Part shown: in pieces, positions 35,446 to 46,565 of the stretch
Numbering within the stretch: position 1 is the stretch's first letter
How the letters are laid out: every line of letters begins with the position of its first letter
Source of the DNA: Boletus sp. NGJ
Taxonomy: Eukaryota > Basidiomycota > Agaricomycetes > Boletales > Boletaceae
Assembly (NCBI GenBank): GCA_019096195.1
Contig: JAGTXK010000275.1
Location: 430,271-494,270, forward strand
Direction: 5' to 3'
DNA: 64,000 nucleotides
Program-made: the position numbers and the translations under genes
Notes under the pieces: generated by a model
Databases searched by the model: none
Seen by the model: the letters and a program-made list of their open reading frames with translations, nothing else
Told to the model about the DNA's origin: nothing

Positions 35446-36393
35446 TCATCTTCGTGAATCTCGGTCTCGAAGTCTGAAAAGGAATGCACGATGACGTCGC
35501 ACCGGATGAATTAAAGGTGTGGATGAGTGTTTCCGGGACGGGAACCGGGGATGGTGCCGGGAGCGCAACATCGCGATCGGCGGAATGGTCCAGCTGAGCG
35601 ACCGATGAGCTTGCGTCAATATAAACGTTGTGGTCGAAAGGTATTTCCACGGGTGAGGGTGGAAAGGCAACGGATGAAGAGCGGTTGGAGGTGTGGGATG
35701 TATATAACGGAACCCGAATCGGTTGATTGTGTCTCGGGTGTGATCGACTCCTCTAGCCAAGGAAGGGTAGTGGCGGAGTCGGGAGGGGAGGGGTATGTGT
35801 GAGTCGATTTATGAATCGACTCGAAGTCGTTTTTTTTTGGGAGCGACAGGGAGCGAGCTGTAAGGCGACGACCTTGCCTGGCGATCCACTTGAGAAATCC
35901 TGGGTACGCCTCGTTGTGAACGCCTGGGGTTCGTTTTCGTAATGCTACGTCGCTCCTTTGAGGGGAACGAGCGTTGCTGGCGAGATCGATAGAAGCTTAG
36001 CCGAGCTAGGTAGATAGATGAGAGGGCGATAAGAAATAAGGAGGCGGTCGATGGGTGAGAAACAGAAAAGTGGACTCGATGCGATTCGATTCGATGCTCG
36101 TCAGGATTTGTACAGGCAGGCTTTTATACTATGGATGTGTGGTGTAGAGTAGGTATGAGAATGACGTAGAAGAAAGAAAGGTGAAAATGTGAAGAGCTAC
36201 AGTGAAAGGATTCAAAGGATGACACGACTGATGACGAAGGATAAAGGTGTGATTAGTGAGAATAAAGAAACAAAGAGATGAAATGAAAGTCGTGTTGGTG
36301 ACTCGTTGAGCGAGGGTGTTTGAGACCGACGATCGCTGAGTCCGTCCGAGTCGGAATCGGTGCGTGAACGTCCTGCGTTCCTTACATTTTATA
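35446..36393 (-). other. Possible transcription unit with TATA boxes and long ATG-free leader
   Basis: On the minus strand, TATAAAAT lies at 36393-36386 and TATAAAAG at 36128-36121, each followed by C/T-rich sequence typical of fungal transcription starts. From 36384 down to 35572 the minus strand contains no ATG at all. The first ATG (35571) opens a 41-codon basic frame ending at 35446. A neighbouring frame (35396-35735) is longer and Pro/Ser-rich but has no ATG. I infer a real promoter and a long leader, with the coding part unresolved (possibly spliced). Confidence 0.45.
36121..36128 (-). promoter_or_regulatory. TATA box (TATAAAAG), minus strand
   Basis: A consensus TATAAAAG on the minus strand, followed by a pyrimidine-rich ATG-free stretch. 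A second, weaker TATA lies at 36386-36393. Confidence 0.45.
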
Positions 36394-36759
36394 GTCATGA
36401 TGCGTTACACGGTGTTTTAGAAGGGCCGAAGTGGAGTTCGACCTGAAAGTGCATTGTTTTTCGGAGATGGAGGACTGCGCGGATCTGCCACCGGGAGTCT
36501 GAAGAGGCGGGATCTTTGACGTCGACCATATCAGGACAGGCATATGGCCTTGCGTTAGAACTAGAGGAGAGGAAGATGAAGATATTTATCCACAGCGGAG
36601 ATGTTACGATAGCCTTACTGGGGGTGTTCGTGTATTGTAAGACCCCTCAAGTAAAGAGTGGCGAATGCAGACCTAGGTTCCGTGCAGCGGACTAGCCTAT
36701 CGATGTTCGTCAAGTTCGACACTCGCCGTGTCCAAAAATGTAACCCGCGAGAGCACAGA

Positions 36760-37173
36760 CTAAACGAGACAGTCGACAATCCAGAACTTCAGCACGGCAC
36801 AATTCCGACAAAACAGGAGCACAAACAGTACAAGGGACAGGCCTAGGATCAACGTAGGCAGTATCATGAACCGGCCTGGACACCAGCGCACTTCAACATC
36901 AGGAAAGCCATGTCGCGCACATAACTCACGCAATAGATCACCGTCGGCAGAGTACGCTAGAGCTCCTCTATCGTTGACCACACCGCGAAGCGCATCGCGC
37001 AAACGAGTGACAGCAAGAGAAGTGGCCCGTGCATTGATCGACAATAGTTGACGACGTCGCCCGACCAGTAACGGGCATGTGAACAGATTGCATTGCAAGA
37101 GCGTGGAACAGCCTGAGTCCACAACATACATTCTCGCATCGATTGTGCAACTCGCACGACCGACTAGGTACAA
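36760..37173 (-). other. Unidentified open frame with SAP-like segment and hydrophobic tail
   Basis: A 137-codon frame. The middle has a motif of the form LLRELCARHGFPD that resembles the short SAP-like leader segments seen at the N-terminus of basidiomycete transposon proteins, and the end is strongly hydrophobic (ILPTLILGLSLVLFVLLF). A related pattern (LREACVSHGVEP) occurs at 51.3 kb. It could be a mobile-element remnant or an orphan membrane protein. No family assigned. Confidence 0.25.
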
Positions 37174-38043
37174 AACAGGTTACCCCTTCTGCCTTCCCCC
37201 TTTTCATTGGAGGGGGGCAGGGCATGACCGAAGGCGCAGGAAGACGAAGAGTGGAGGGATCATGGAGGTGGCGACAGTGCAGCACGCTGAAAACACTGCG
37301 ATGAAAAACTATCAGCAGGCAAGGCCGCAAGGGTGCTGGTGAAACCTTACAGATTCCGAGCAGAGGCATACATGTACAAATAATAATCATGGTTAGCAAA
37401 GCTGTGTTTTCGACACCTCACCAAAAACCCACTACTTACGGCACTGCGCAAACCAAGACAAATCCGGTTCGTGTCGTTCGGGGGTTTCATCGTCGGACTA
37501 TCGTCCTTTGCCAAGGCTCTCGGCTCTGCCTAAGGGAGATTAGTAGCTGTGAACGTGAGCCAACTTGGTTACTGCGCTAGATTTGGTTGTCTGACATCGT
37601 CGTACCATAGAGAACCAGCATCCTGGATTGGCTACGAAATACTAGTCTAGCTACAGTAATGGGTATTAGGTATGTGCGACCCGAGAGGTGCATTCTCATG
37701 TATCGATGGTGCTCTACCAGGACCTCGAACTTTGCCGGTAACTCGAATGTGGATACTGAGCCACCGTTCCAACACCGAATGAACGAGCGTACTTTCCATC
37801 TCCCGAAGTTCGCATCCATTGTGTATTTCACTGATCTCAGATTTCTGCCGCTTTGCCCTATCCGAATGTCCATATTGATGACCCTTCAGTGACGTAAGTT
37901 GGAAGGTATCCAGATGTGTGTTCTGTGCGCGCTTCTCCTTTCATATCTCTTTCGAGCTTGACAAAAGCAGATAAACTTGAAAGTAACTCCACAGTTTAAC
38001 GTCACATGTGTAAAGCCCAAGTGTCCCGTCCCGGGGGAAGCCT
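37174..38043. other. Intergenic
   Basis: No gene recognised; only short overlapping open frames. Confidence 0.5.
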
Positions 38044-38114
38044 ATGACCAGATTCTCGTAGCCAGATGTAGGTTTAGGCGGTAAACCTACATCTGACTAC
38101 GAGAATCTGGTCAT
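38044..38114. repeat. 33-bp near-perfect inverted repeat (hairpin)
   Basis: The left arm (38044-38076) and right arm (38082-38114) are reverse complements over 33 bases with one mismatch (C versus T at the 19th base of the left arm), separated by the 5-base loop GGCGG. Transcribed either way it would form a long stable hairpin. It lies about 240 bases upstream of the macro-domain gene. It could be a small-RNA precursor, a foldback mobile element or a strong pause site. Confidence 0.9.
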
Positions 38115-38356
38115 TCTCTTATACATTATTGATTTCTTCCTCTTCATACCTGTGTTCCGATTTCACGAACATAACAATCATACGTAAATTATGGGCAAGG
38201 TGTACTACGTTTTCCATTCGTCTCATCGGATGGACTCGGAGAGAGAAGCCCTGGGAAAGCAACCAAGTCCGGGTCGGAAAATAAGTCACGCAATGCTATA
38301 CCTATCGAGTGTGTTTCACAGATTTCTAAAGATCAACGATTCAAGAGAGTATCACG

Positions 38357-39123
38357 ATGTCCAACGTTTCTTTTATTTTGATCGATCCCCCAAAGAGGCC
38401 ATCAAGCAATGATTCACAGATGTCCTTGGTCGAAGAGTGGCGGCATGCTTTTGCTGAACACCTCCAGCCGAAAGACCTCGAACGCTTCTCCTTCCTGGAG
38501 AGCAGGCTAAATCAGCTCCAGGTAGCTCAGGTTTCATTCGACTGCATCGTTTCCCCCGCAAATTCGTATGGCATCATGGATGGCGGGTCCGTATACCACA
38601 GCTGCGTACCCCAGCAAGTTATGCTAACACTCTGCTCAGGTTTGATTTTTATCTATCAATGGCTTTCTCCCCACAAAAAGACTTCCATGCTCTTACTCGC
38701 CTCGTCCAGGCCGCTATCAGGAATCGATATTACGGCTTCGCACCACCAGGTTCATGTATCCTTGTTCCCGATCTCCCAGCAAACGATTTCTCCTGCGAGA
38801 CTATAGCTGTCTGCCCTACGATGCGCTATCCAGAGGAACTGACGTGGAGTAAAGACATCGTTTACAACACGATGTGGTCTCTGCTGGTCGAGCTCGAGAA
38901 TTGGAATAAGAAAGTGGATGACGAAGAAAAGAAGATCAAGAGGGTCCTGATGACGGGACTCGGGACAGGCGTGGGCAAGATCCCTGCAGCAACTTGCGCA
39001 CGGCAGATGGCTTTGGCCGTTAAGCACTTTCTGTATGCGAGGAGAGAGGTGGGTGCGAGAGCCCAGGCGGTGGATGATTACCTCTCGTGGGACGAGGTTT
39101 TGGACCTCGCGAAAGAGGTTTGA
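38357..39123 (+). CDS. Macro-domain-like protein
   Basis: A 237-residue protein from exons 38357-38586 and 38640-39123 with a 53-nt intron; frames close (GG plus G at the junction). The macro-domain core is visible: FDCIVSPANSYGIMDGGFD, the ADP-ribose-binding loop in which N and the G-rich turn contact the ligand, and later VLMTGLGTGVGKI, the second phosphate loop, at about residue 186. Macro domains bind or hydrolyse ADP-ribose derivatives. This standalone form with a long connecting region (ETIAVCPTMRYPEEL) is common in fungi and bacteria and poorly characterised. No localisation signal seen. The hairpin at 38044 is upstream. Confidence 0.82.
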
Positions 39124-39686
39124 AAAGCTCGCATGTCAGTTTGATAGGGCATCAGTTACCGTATCCCTATTATTTCTTATACGTTTCTTTGGTCGGGTGG
39201 ATGCCGTTTCGACCCATTACAATCAAGCTTTTAATGAACCAACACGCCCGTGTGTTGAATAACCGAGGTCACATGAACTGAAATCTCAGTCTAGGTTTTG
39301 TTATTTCCTTTCTTCGGTACGCAGATTTATGCCTGAATGTCTTTCTGGGTGTTATTGATCTGTATTCCCAAGTTCATTCTTACGCCTGCCATGTTACATG
39401 GGTTTGAGCATGACTCTATGTATCACAACTATTGATATTCCGTATACAATCGTAGGGCTGTTTGGCGTACAGAAGTGCCGTGTATACGATGCAATCCATG
39501 TGCTTGAATACAATATTCAGTGCAACTCAGTGCTAAGAGATCTTGATGATAACCTCGAGGGCAGGTTAGTTGTGCTGATTGTTCATAAAAGGTATTCTCC
39601 CGATTTGGCACGGGAATCTGAACTCCGCCAAGCTGCCGCCCCCACTCAAGTAAGTTCAATCAAGGGACTTGACTTACCACGAGACC
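39124..39686. other. Intergenic
   Basis: No convincing gene. Open frames 39398-39721 (+) and 39429-39659 (-) overlap each other and show no family features. Confidence 0.45.
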
Positions 39687-40128
39687 ATGTCCAATCCCGC
39701 CGCAAAAGCTCACCAGCGTAAGTATTTCATGCTATGTATCATGTAACATACTCAAACTATTAGTCCTCGTAAACGGTGGAGTGAAAAGTGATTTCGCCAC
39801 AAAAGTGGTGGAGAAATCTGGGCGCTCGCCCAACGAAATAATCAGTAATCCAACAAAGGTCCTCGGGGATTACTGGTACAACAACGTGAACATAGATTTC
39901 TTGCATGATGCTGTCGCTGTAAACAGTCTGTATCTCTATATTTCCACGTGCGATCCTGTTAATGCTAATGCTGAGACAGCCACTGAGCTCAGAAAGGGCC
40001 TTACAGCCTTGGAGTTGCAGGCCTCTGTCGTCGATAAGGCTTGCTCAGCCGCACCTCGTCCCGAGTTGTTGGGGCACAGAGATATCTTCGGCTGGGGTCT
40101 TGTCATCGTCGAAGGGCGTCTCCCAGTA
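39687..40128 (+). CDS. Uncharacterised protein, two-exon model
   Basis: Exon 1 (39687-39717) gives ten residues starting MSNPAAKAHQ. A 46-nt intron (GTAAGT...TTAG) leads to exon 2 from 39764, and the frame closes. The protein reads through GDYWYNNVNIDFLHD and ATELRKGLTALELQ to about 40125, where a GTAAGT donor suggests a further exon. If not spliced there, the frame continues to a stop at 40164. The usual acceptor (TTTTACAG, 40178) leads directly to TGA, so the protein may simply end there. The composition is that of a real soluble protein of about 130 residues. I do not recognise the family. It lies back to back with another orphan on the minus strand. Confidence 0.45.
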
Positions 40129-40468
40129 AGTGACTTGTGTCAAGTGTTTCATTCTTTCCCTTGACAAATGTTTTACAGTGAGAGTTTCAACACTGTACTG
40201 TACGAGCCTGTTCCATCTTGTAGGATTAAGCCGCTAGTTTTCTCCAACTTCTTTATCTCATTAGATCATGTACAACACTGGGGTCATGTCTCTTTACAGT
40301 TTTCGCTTTATTCTACCTTTTCGAATTTCAATGCAGAGACTCCCCGCTCAGTAAGAATCGCATATTGCCAAACGTGACTGTCAATGGGCTCATAATGACC
40401 ACCTCAGTTCGGATAGTTAGTGATTCAGCAGATGATCAGGTATATTGGATGTATACCTCTCTTCGTGC

Positions 40469-41160
40469 TCATCCATCCAACGATGACATCGTAGCCTTCC
40501 TTGACGATGGGATGAGGTGGTGGGACAGGGTCCTTCTTCTTCCGATATTCTCTGCAATACTTGACATACTGTGAACCATGAGTAAACTACCACACGAGGA
40601 AGCACTGAATTCAGATACCTCACGCCACTCGTCAAGCGCCGGCCCCGACAACTCTTTACTGAACGTCTTGACCTTTAAGCCTTCCAGGTTCAGCGAGAAT
40701 GTCAGAATCGCTGTCGGAAGACCCTCAAAACCGCCAACTTCCGGGGCCATTACATTTTTAGCGGTTTCGTGGCTGTCTGTGAGGTAAAAAGAATGACTTT
40801 CACGACAGAAATCTGTTCTCTCTTTGGCAACGTCAAGTCGGATGTGTGCTTTGATATCGACCACAAATTTCTGAAGCGCCGCATGATACAACTGGATGTG
40901 GTTGGAAGCAGACATAGCGTAGCGGGAGCAAAGAATACTGCACAAAGATAAGGATCGGGTGGCCCCGATGCGCCCATGATCATTGGTAAAAGCCTTTGGA
41001 AGACTGGCAATTCGTGGGAAACCTTGTTAACAGCATGTGCAGCAGTTGTGAATTTCACCATTGCTCGGGCTATTCCAGGGGAGTTATCCTCATCCATTAC
41101 CACTTGAGTTACGTTCGTGCAAGTGTGTTTCGTTCGTTTCTGCCAGTCGTTCAGTTGCAA
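40469..41160 (-). CDS. Uncharacterised protein, partial model
   Basis: Two open frames suggest one gene. The upstream frame 40970-41110 (HELPVFQRLLPMIMGASGPPD) shifts into 40469-40945 (ALQKFVVDIKAHIRLDVAKE, GLPTAILTFSLNLEGLKV, GPALDEWREVSEF). A frame change near 40940 could be an intron (a TTTGTGCAG acceptor is present) or damage. A fragment copy at 35.0 kb shows that this sequence belongs to a duplicated family. I do not recognise it. Alternative plus-strand open frames overlap and are weaker. Confidence 0.4.
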
Positions 41161-41357
41161 CTTGTATGCCGACTAGCCGAATGACCTCGCACGCGACGCG
41201 TCTGACTCACGTGCCGCGCAGCTGACTTACATAAGTAATCCGTCCAACTGCAGTGACTGCCTTTTTCTCCGTACGAACAGGGTAGTTGTAACAACTAGGC
41301 GTCGTCGTTGACGACTAGGACCTTGCTTGCAAGTTGCAATGCCGACATGTGCTACTG

Positions 41358-41567
41358 GGAATCCGAGATGCCAAATACAGCAAAGGGCTCACGACCCATT
41401 AAAAGATTTACGAATCTGTTTCCAAATATATCATTATTTGTTCATGTAGCAAATCTTAGAAATCCAAGATGCTAAATACAGCGAAAGATTCATGACCCAG
41501 CACAAGATTCACAAATCCTTTTTCAAATATATCAATGTTTGTTCTTATAGCAAATCTGCAGAATAGG
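41358..41567. repeat. Two-copy tandem duplication, period about 101 bp
   Basis: Unit 1 (about 41358-41458) and unit 2 (about 41459-41567) share order and wording with roughly 80 percent identity by eye: GAATCC(G/A)AGATGC, AAATACAGC(A/G)AA, then an AT-rich TTTCAAATATATCA and GCAAATCT. It lies just outside the Helitron region and is AT-rich like it. Confidence 0.7.
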
Positions 41568-41824
41568 TGACCATGCATGGACCTTGCTTTGCAAGCAAGG
41601 TGATGATGCTTCATTTTTGAGAAAATGTGGAACTTTGAACATGGCAGTTCCTCCTTGATGGCAGTGGTGGTATCGGAGGAAATATGATTTAAAATGATCA
41701 ACCACTGTGCTGTTTCACTACATTTCTGGGACCGATTTGATCGACCTATGTATGGAAATTCCCACTACATTACTAATGGGTTCTTCCGTCCCCCCCTCAA
41801 ACTCAACGAGCCAGTGGCTCGCTG

Positions 41825-41841
41825 TTGGGCCTTCAGCCCAA
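41825..41841. repeat. Hairpin near the proposed Helitron 1 3' end
   Basis: TTGGGC and GCCCAA form a 6-bp stem with a 5-base loop. A second small palindrome (GAGCCAGTGGCTC) sits at 41809-41821, and runs of seven or more C and G flank the pair. Helitron 3' ends usually carry such a hairpin just before CTRR. Confidence 0.6.
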
Positions 41842-41856
41842 TAGGGGGGGGGGTTA

Positions 41857-42040
41857 TAGCGAATTCTCACTACATGCCTTCAGCACTGCGCTTGAATTCA
41901 GTAGGAGTGTTTTGTAGTGTTAATAGCGAATTCTCGCTGCATGCCTTTGGCACTGCACTTGAATTTGGTAGGAGTGTCTTATAGTGTTAATAGTGAATTC
42001 TTGCATTGTACCTTTGGCACTGTGTTTGAATTCTGAAGAA
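41857..42040. repeat. Three tandem 67-bp repeats at the Helitron 1 tail
   Basis: Units start at 41857, 41924 and 41991 (the last partial), each beginning TAG(C/T)GAATTCT and containing GCCTTTGGCACTG-like and AGGAGTGT segments. The GCC-TTTGGC core resembles the terminal hairpin of Helitron 2, so the array may be multiplied 3'-end sequence. Confidence 0.75.
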
Positions 42041-42074
42041 CTTGATATTTGACATATAGCTATAGTAATACAAA

Positions 42075-45000
42075 TCAAAGTTCCAAGTTTCTAAATACTT
42101 CATTCCAAACTACATTTGTAGTTGTTGTATTTTGTTGGTTATCAGGAAAGAGTATCTTAATGTTTCTGGGATGAGTACAACATGAAAGTGCCACATAAAG
42201 TTGTTCATGAGAGAAAACAGAAGTGCTCAAGTTAAGACCAACATGCTTAACAGTTTGACCTTGAGCCTTGTTGATAGTCATAGCATAGGCAAGATGTACA
42301 GGAAATTGAAAGTGACGAAATGGAACTGGAGAATCTTCCAAACCAGAGTCAAGGGCTAATCTAGGAGTTAAAACTACATTGTGGGCATTGTTACCACCAT
42401 CACCACTTAATACTCGACACTCCAAGACTCTGTGAGTTGATCTAATTAGCCTCAAGCAAGTTCCATTATAGAGACCATGAATGGGATCCAGGTTTCGCAA
42501 TAGCATAAGTGGTGCACCAATCTTCAGCTCCAGTTGATGAAGGGGAAATCCAGAGGGATTGAAAGTGTGGAGAACCTCTGGCAATACATAGTCATATTCA
42601 TGATCAGTGACTGAATCTGCACTAAGATAGGTGAATTTTTGTTGAGGTGCAGCAGAGTTGAGAATGGTGGAATTGATTTCATGAACCTGGACATTTCTAG
42701 GATTGAGAATTGGATGATCCAGAAAGTATTGATCTGTTATCTGCTGGTTTCCAATGAGGAGCTGGGAGTAGATAGCATTGATGAGGGAAGGCATATTATT
42801 ATCACAATGCATGTGTGCAGGAAGTATGAGATCTCCATCAGTCACACCAATGTGAAGAAGCTGTTGTGCCCATGCATCAGATTCAGGATCTTGGCCAAGG
42901 TGCATATTTTGATGAAGATAGTGAATAGTGATGTTAGGCCAGAGACTGGAGTGTGTGAGAGTGGCTGGTACAATTTGCTCTCTTGATCCATGTTGAATGA
43001 CAGGCAGAGTTTGTCTAAAGTCTCCACTAAGCAGTACAGTGATTCCTCCAAAAGGGTGATCTATGCTGAGCAAGTCATGCAGAGTACGATTGACAGACTC
43101 CAGAATGAAATGATGTTGAGAACCAGCTTCATCCCAAATGATAAGAGAGGTTTGCTGAAGGAGTTGATGAGTAAGATCATTCTTTTTAATGTTGCAAGTA
43201 CTTTGTTCATGAATAGGAATGGGAATTTTGAATTTTGAATGGGCTGTATGACCACCAGGGAGTAGAAGAGAAGCCAGATCAGTTGAAGCAACATAAAGGA
43301 CAATTTTACCTTTTGCATGAACAGAAGCAGCAATGATGCTTGCCAAATAAGTTTTGCCACAACCACCACCACTATGAAGGAAGAATGGAGATCCAAGAGA
43401 ATTGATGACACTATTCATGACTGCATCATAAAGAGCAGTCTGTTGAGGATTAAGGGTAGGTATGCTTCTTTGAACAAATTGCTGCAACTCCTGTATGTTG
43501 TATTGCTGTTGTTCATTGATAAGCTGGTTTTCTTCCTGATGATTTCAATTTCCTTGTGGCAAAGGCATGTGTGGAAAGTCCTGTAGGCGTTTGCCATGTC
43601 TTTTAAGATCTTGGGCAATGAGATGCAATCCATAGTCATAAATCTGATCCTGAGTGGGTTCAAGAATATGAAGAACATTGATGAGGCAATGTCGTAAATC
43701 ATTACAGAGATTATCTTTGGATGCCTTCCACAGTAGGTGAGGATCCACAGGAGCACAATGGACCAGAATGATGATGAATAGATGCTACAGCTGAGAGCCC
43801 ATGCTGAAGTGAGCAGCTTCTTGAAGACATAACAGCCACTCTCTATCATCTTGCAAGAGACTATATGCACGGCATGCCTCTTTGAAGGAATCATGAAGAT
43901 GACCATTGACAGTGCAAAGATTTTCATAGGAGATGGCACCTATAAAAGTGAAATATGTAAATAAGATGTTATATCTTCATCATGATTGATTTTACCTTTG
44001 ACCATAGTAAGCAAAAGACGCAAGTAGAAGATTTCTTCTTGATTGGGATAAGCAGAATACATGTGTCCAATAGCCTTGTATCTTTGGTGAATTTTCCATA
44101 CAGCATTGCATTGATCTCACACAAAGTTCTTTGGAAACTCCTGATAGAGATAGTCATGTGCTCCAGCAGCAATGAGATCAGAATCTTGATTTGCTTTGAA
44201 CCATCCAAGCAAGTGAGTATCCTTGGCATTATTGACCACTTGTTCAATTTGAGCATCAGCATGAAAGACAACAGACTGTTGACCTGGCAAATGAATTGGG
44301 AGACAATAGACAGCTGGCCATTCCATATGCATGGGGAATTCAAAAATGTTATGACATGCTTGGGTGGAGGAGATGTATCTTGCATCCAAGTAGGAACAAA
44401 TCTCATCATGGCCCTGTGTTTGGATGGTAGCATGATCTGGACCCTTGTAGGTATATATTTGATAGCTTTGATAGAGCCACAAACTTCCAGATTGATGTGA
44501 CAGTTGAATTGCACCAATAGCTCTCTGGGATGAGGAACTACATGTCTATTGTCAAAGACATCCTGGTGTTTTTCAACAGTCCTTCCATTCTCAGGGCGAG
44601 CATAATCAGGATATCCATCTTCTTTGATGATGGTGTGAGGAGAGTAAGCTTTGGGAAAATGCTTTGTGCAAACATTCCGTTCGATACATCTTTGAGGAGA
44701 GCAGGGACCATGAAGCATATATCTGGTGACAACTGAGTGCAGCTGTGGATGGATGTTGGGATCAGGTATTTGTGCAGAAATAACACCATCAATTTGCTCC
44801 ACATTTCAAATTTTGTCTTGCTCCTCCAAAAAGATCAGAAGGTGCATGTGAGGTAGACTCCGCTTTTGATATTCGATGGTGTACACAAAGCCAGCCACAT
44901 GTCCAAAGTAGCCATCATGAATCTTTTTCAAAAGAGCTTGCTGTTTGACATGAAAGACTCGAGCAACCAGATCAGGTCTATCCACAGTACTCTGACCTAC

Positions 45001-46400
45001 ATATGTACGGTATGATTAGTGGTTAGGCTTGTAATATGAAATTGAATACATCTACACACCTGGAAGAAGATTCTGACTGATTTCTGGCCAGCTTCCATTG
45101 GCAGTCATGGTGAGAAACAGGTCAGGTTTTTTATATTCACAACAAATGGCCAAAGAGTCCTGAAGGAGTTGTTGCATGTGGCGAGTTCCACCCTTGTGAC
45201 TGGAAGGTAAAATGACATGTCCAACTTGACCCATGTCCTGACCAGCATCATCATGACCCAAGCGATCTCATAATCTTTGATACAAATCAGCCCTAAGTTT
45301 GGTCTGATTGTTGGCAACCCAAGTAAGATTGCATTGATCTATTGATGCCCAGGCATCACAGACCAATTGTTGGAAAAGTCTGCCACCCTTGAAGATATTT
45401 TGTGGCTCTATTTGAGGAGAATGCACATGCAATCTATATGCATACCAAAGGAGTTGAGTGACTTTCTTGGAGTGATGTGAATTGCCATTAGGATTTTGCA
45501 AAGGAATATCCAAATGCCACCCTTCCTCTCCATGTGGAAAGAAGAGAACATAATGGAGAGGAAGATAGGAAGGATGTAGATTGCTGATGTGATGTAGGCC
45601 ACCACCTTGCAAACATACAATGATATCACGGTGAGACCTAACTTGTGGATTGGAACCATCTCCAGGAACAATTGCAGCTATTTCATCAACAGTGGGGAGA
45701 TTGTATCGTCTTGCATCATCACCCTGTTGCAAATGAATTGGCATGCGGACATCTGTATGCTCTTCTGGAGGCTTTGCCTGTACATATAATCATTATAAGT
45801 TGATCTGTTAGAATTGGATTTTGTATCAAACAACTAACCCTCATGATCTCATAAGCTTGCTTATATACTTCAGCATATGGATGAGATGCACTCAAAGTGG
45901 TGGAGAGATCTAGCAAAATCCCAGGATTGAGAAGAGGATTGCGTTGAACATGCCTTTCATTTGCTTCCTGTGGATCGTAGATATAGAGCTGAGCATAGGA
46001 GGGTTGAACTCCATCTGCTGGCATGAGAGCTCCCATGAGATGATGAAGTGCACCATGAACATGGAAAGATGCTGGGCCAGATCCTTGGATAGCATGATCA
46101 TTGATGTCCACACTAATAAAAGTAAATGCTAGAGCATTGTTGTATTGGCGAATCTTCTTTTTAAATTCAGTGTGATCGCAAGGATCATCAAAGAGCTCCT
46201 AAAGATTGTGTGGCCACTGTTGAATGTGGGGAATATTAACCTGGCCTTGAAGACAGCACACGCCAAAGCAAGGACTATGAACACCAGAGTTGGAAAGCTT
46301 TTCAGAGATGAAATGCAAAGCATGGCATTTAGAACATTCAATGTTCATTGGTCCTAAGGAGTGATGCTCAACAGGTTCAACATATGGCCTTCCACCAGAA
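42075..46400 (-). pseudogene. Helitron Rep/helicase protein, interrupted by stop codons
   Basis: The coding frame of a Helitron transposase that nicks and unwinds DNA during rolling-circle transposition. From the N-terminus come the Helitron-like domain (IECSKCHALHF, GEEGWHLDIPL), then the Rep region (ILPSSHKGGTRHMQQ, PDLFLTMTANGSWPEI), LPHMHLLIFLEEQDKI and CINRNVCTKHFP-type segments. A PIF1-type helicase at 42075-43487 carries Walker A SGGGCGKTY and Walker B IIWDEA. Three introns fit: 45778-45838, 44997-45059 and 43940-43995. Four in-frame stops kill it: TAG at 46199-46201, TGA at 44806-44808, TAG at 43785-43787 and TGA at 43545-43547. The Gln-rich N-terminal part extends upstream to about 47350. 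Apart from the stops it is well preserved. Confidence 0.88.
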
Positions 46401-46474
46401 GGAATATGATGGGCTGGATGAGGATTGGGATTTGGTTCAGGTTCAGGATCTGAATCAGGATCTGAATTTGGATC

Positions 46475-46565
46475 TGGAGATGGTGGTGGTGGTGGTGGTG
46501 GTGGTAATAGTGGTGGTAATGGTGGTGGTGGTGGTAATAGTGGTGGTAATGGTAGTGGTGGAGAT
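46475..46565. repeat. GGT/GGTAAT trinucleotide repeat inside the Helitron
   Basis: A run of GGT units with interspersed AAT and AGT. On the coding (minus) strand it encodes His and Tyr runs in the low-complexity N-terminal part of the Helitron protein. Confidence 0.85.

Noticed and set aside
38191-38412. Upstream open frame as the macro-domain start
   Set aside because: Different frame; the ATG at 38357 leads directly into conserved sequence.
43982-44500. 172-codon plus-strand open frame
   Set aside because: Antisense shadow of the Helitron protein, whose motifs are on the minus strand.
46475-46565. CRISPR-like or regulatory repeat array
   Set aside because: Simple trinucleotide repeat within a coding region; no spacers.
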